Part shown: in pieces, positions 62,215 through 64,000 of the stretch | Position numbering within the stretch: the first letter of the stretch is position 1 | Layout: each line of letters begins with the position of its first letter | Assembly: GCF_009392895.1 (NCBI RefSeq) | Contig: NZ_CP045488.1 | Coordinates: 1 to 64,000, forward strand | Reading direction: 5' to 3' | Length of the DNA: 64,000 nt | DNA from: Natronorubrum aibiense | GTDB lineage: Archaea; Halobacteriota; Halobacteria; Halobacteriales; Natrialbaceae | The notes under the pieces: generated by a model | What the model was told of the DNA's origin: nothing | The model's database searches: none | The model's input: only the letters and a program-made list of their open reading frames with translations | Program-made: the position numbers and the translations under genes

Positions 62215-63763
62215 TCGTAGTGTATCACTCTTGCCTGTAACTCACTCCGCCGAGCAGACGATTCCATCGGATCGCACAGTCCGCCTTCTCGATACGACGC
62301 TTCGCGACGGCGAACAAGCCCCGGGTGTCTCACTGTCACCCGACGAAAAAGTCGAGATCGCCCGCGCCTTAGAGCGCGCCGGCGTCTCCGTCATCGAGGC
62401 AGGCAGCGCCTGCACCGGGGCGGGTGAACGCCAGGCAATCTCCCGAGTCACCGACCTCGATCTCGACGCCCGCGTCACCAGTTTCTCTCGCGGGATTCGA
62501 AACGATATCGACCTCGCACTCGAGTGTGACGTCGACGGGATCCACCTCGTCGTCCCCTCGAGCGACCGCCACGTCGAAGAGAAGGTCGGAACCTCCCGCG
62601 AGGACAACCTCGAGAAAACCGCCGAACTCGTCGAGTACGCCACGGCCCACGACCTCTGGGTCGAAGTCATCGGCGAGGACGGCTCACGGGCCGACCTCGA
62701 CTATCTCGAGAAACTCATGGGGACCGCTCTCGACGCCGGGGCCGACCGGGTCTGTTTCGCCGACACCGTCGGCCACACCGGCCCCGAACGCACCGCCGAG
62801 GCCGTCTCCCGGCTCGCCGAACTCGGCCCGGTTAGCGCCCACACCCACGACGATCTCGGACTGGGTGTCGCGAACGCCCTGTCGGCCGTCTCCGCCGGGG
62901 CTGACCTCGTTCACTGTACCGTCAACGGACTTGGCGAACGCGCCGGCAACGTCGCCCTCGAGGAGGTCGCGATCGCGCTCTCGCACGTCTACGATGTCGA
63001 GACGCTCGAGCTCACGGAGCTGTACGATCTCGCGCAGATCGTCTCTCGAGCGACCGGCATTCAGCTGCCGCCGAACAAGGCCGTCATCGGCGAGAACGCC
63101 TTCACCCACGAAAGTGGCATCCACACCGACGGGACGCTCAAAGACGACAAGATGTACGAGCCCTACGCCCCCGAGACGGTCGGCCGCGAGCGCCGACTCG
63201 CCCTCGGCAAGCACACGGGCCGGGCTGGCGTCAAAGCGACGCTCGAGGAACACGGCGTCGAGGCCAGCAACGACGAGATTGCCGAAATCGCTACCCGCGT
63301 TACGGAACTCGGTGACCGCGGTCGCCGCGTGACCGACGCTGATCTGCTCGCGATCGCCGAAGACGTCACTGGCGACGACCGCGAACGTGTCGTCGAACTG
63401 CTCGATCTCACCGCTACGAGCGGCGGTGCCGTCCCGACCGCGAGCATCCGACTCGCCGTCGGCGGTGAGGAACGCGTCGCCAGCGGGACCGGCTCCGGTC
63501 CCGTCGACGCCGCCGTCTCCGCGGTCCGTGAGGCGCTTGGCTCGATGGCCGACGCCGAACTCGAGTCCTATCACGTCGATGCCGTCACGGGCGGCACCGA
63601 CGCCGTCGTCACCGTCGAGGTGACGATGGTTCGCAACGACCGCTCGGTTACGGTCGCTCGCAGCGAAGCCGACATCACGCGCGCGAGCGTCGAGGCGATG
63701 GTCGACGCGCTCGATCGACTGCTCGCGTCAGATCCGCAACCGCTCACGCCGGCGGACGACTAA
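62192..63763 (+). CDS. leuA: 2-isopropylmalate/(R)-citramalate synthase
   Basis: A 523-aa HMGL-like synthase. VRLLDTTLRDGEQAPGVSLSPDEK starts the TIM barrel with the catalytic Arg and metal Asp; SAHTHDDLGLGVAN holds the metal His-x-His; GLGERAGNVALEE and NAFTHESGIHTDG are further signatures. A C-terminal LeuA-type allosteric domain covers about residues 400-515. Whether it uses ketoisovalerate (LeuA) or pyruvate (CimA) cannot be decided from motifs. The start is GTG at 62192, or TTG at 62231; the first ATG comes much later. Confidence 0.88.
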   Translation: MKFRDETNRSVSLLPVTHSAEQTIPSDRTVRLLDTTLRDGEQAPGVSLSPDEKVEIARALERAGVSVIEAGSACTGAGERQAISRVTDLDLDARVTSFSRGIRNDIDLALECDVDGIHLVVPSSDRHVEEKVGTSREDNLEKTAELVEYATAHDLWVEVIGEDGSRADLDYLEKLMGTALDAGADRVCFADTVGHTGPERTAEAVSRLAELGPVSAHTHDDLGLGVANALSAVSAGADLVHCTVNGLGERAGNVALEEVAIALSHVYDVETLELTELYDLAQIVSRATGIQLPPNKAVIGENAFTHESGIHTDGTLKDDKMYEPYAPETVGRERRLALGKHTGRAGVKATLEEHGVEASNDEIAEIATRVTELGDRGRRVTDADLLAIAEDVTGDDRERVVELLDLTATSGGAVPTASIRLAVGGEERVASGTGSGPVDAAVSAVREALGSMADAELESYHVDAVTGGTDAVVTVEVTMVRNDRSVTVARSEADITRASVEAMVDALDRLLASDPQPLTPADD

Positions 63764-63798
63764 CCTCTCGATTACGTTCGCTTTCGACACTCGAGTCG

Positions 63799-63996
63799 CT
63801 AGTGGAACGGTTGTCGGCTGAGAATCCCCCACGGGTCGAACAGGTAGACGACGGCCAGAAACAGTGCGACGACGACGACGAACAGCCGTGCGAGTCCGCT
63901 GGTCGAGGAGAGCGCACCCGACTCGAGGGTGGTCGCCATCACCGCCGCGACTCCGATCCAGAGACTCCCGACGATCAGTCGTTGACGAGTGTCCAT
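63799..63996 (-). CDS. 65-aa two-span membrane protein
   Basis: A small protein with two hydrophobic helices (LIVGSLWIGVAAVMATTL and LARLFVVVVALFLAVVYLF) and a short DPWGILSRQPFH tail. Its ATG is four bases from the window end, so any upstream partner is not visible. Function unknown. Confidence 0.6.
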   Translation of the reverse strand: MDTRQRLIVGSLWIGVAAVMATTLESGALSSTSGLARLFVVVVALFLAVVYLFDPWGILSRQPFH

Positions 63997-64000
63997 ACCC

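Overview
The window is a piece of the main chromosome of a halophilic archaeon (class Halobacteria, most like a Natrialbales such as Natrinema or Haloterrigena; genus not provable from this sequence). The DNA is GC-rich, the proteins are strongly acidic, promoters are archaeal TATA boxes (TTTWAA type), many genes start at or next to their predicted transcript start, lipoproteins carry Tat-type RR signals with a lipobox, and the gene set is archaeal (CDC48, Orc1/Cdc6, PriS, GINS, RpoD/N/K, L18e, L24e, L7Ae, TmcA, RNase J).

Layout. 1-12.6 kb: end of an Hsp20-like gene overlapping cdc48; an MFS transporter and a peroxiredoxin; GINS and primase small subunit as an overlapping pair; an acetyltransferase; archease and RtcB (RNA ligase pair) separated by an opposite-strand lipoprotein; and a three-gene minus-strand group of flavin reductase, M20 peptidase and DUF1611 protein. 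13-20.6 kb: moaA, then the S13-S4-S11-RpoD and L18e-L13-S9-RpoN-RpoK-enolase-S2 information operons, each preceded by a tRNA (Ser-GCT, Leu-CAG) that has its own promoter. 20.7-25.8 kb: a tiny membrane protein and a three-gene pilin-like/secreted module with AT-rich patches and a probable 3' frameshift, followed by a scrap of a PQQ-type beta-propeller gene. 26-30.8 kb: mevalonate kinase, isopentenyl phosphate kinase, a structured RNA with its own promoter, RNase J and a GGPP synthase (isoprenoid lipid supply). 30.9-34.4 kb: an orc1/cdc6 gene, a replication origin candidate with six copies of one recognition-box-like repeat around an AT-rich stretch, and gltX. 34.5-38.3 kb: small zinc proteins, a DUF456 protein, and an SLC13-type transporter gene split by an IS5-type insertion sequence; removing the IS and one 8-bp target duplication restores the reading frame exactly. 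38.4-44.8 kb: SDR, tmcA, the L7Ae-S28e-L24e-Ndk operon with a structured L7Ae leader, a winged-helix protein and superoxide dismutase. 45-50.2 kb: a small conserved protein, a P-loop protein and a thiamine-type ABC importer. 50.2-57.2 kb: metallo-beta-lactamase protein, a membrane-anchored winged-helix regulator, tRNA-Glu(CTC), two amidases and small proteins. 57.6-64 kb: PEP carboxylase, an HNH-like protein, a DUF192 protein, a purine phosphoribosyltransferase, and a LeuA/CimA-type synthase behind a possible leader peptide.

The signals least explained by ordinary genes are: (i) the repeat-flanked origin beside orc1; (ii) a family of three dispersed palindromic elements at 43.2, 55.6 and 60.9 kb; (iii) a branched RNA between ipk and rnj; (iv) a box C/K-turn-like leader on the L7Ae gene, suggesting autoregulation; and (v) the IS-split transporter with a frameshifted transposase. 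I found no CRISPR array, prophage, rRNA or toxin-antitoxin pair.
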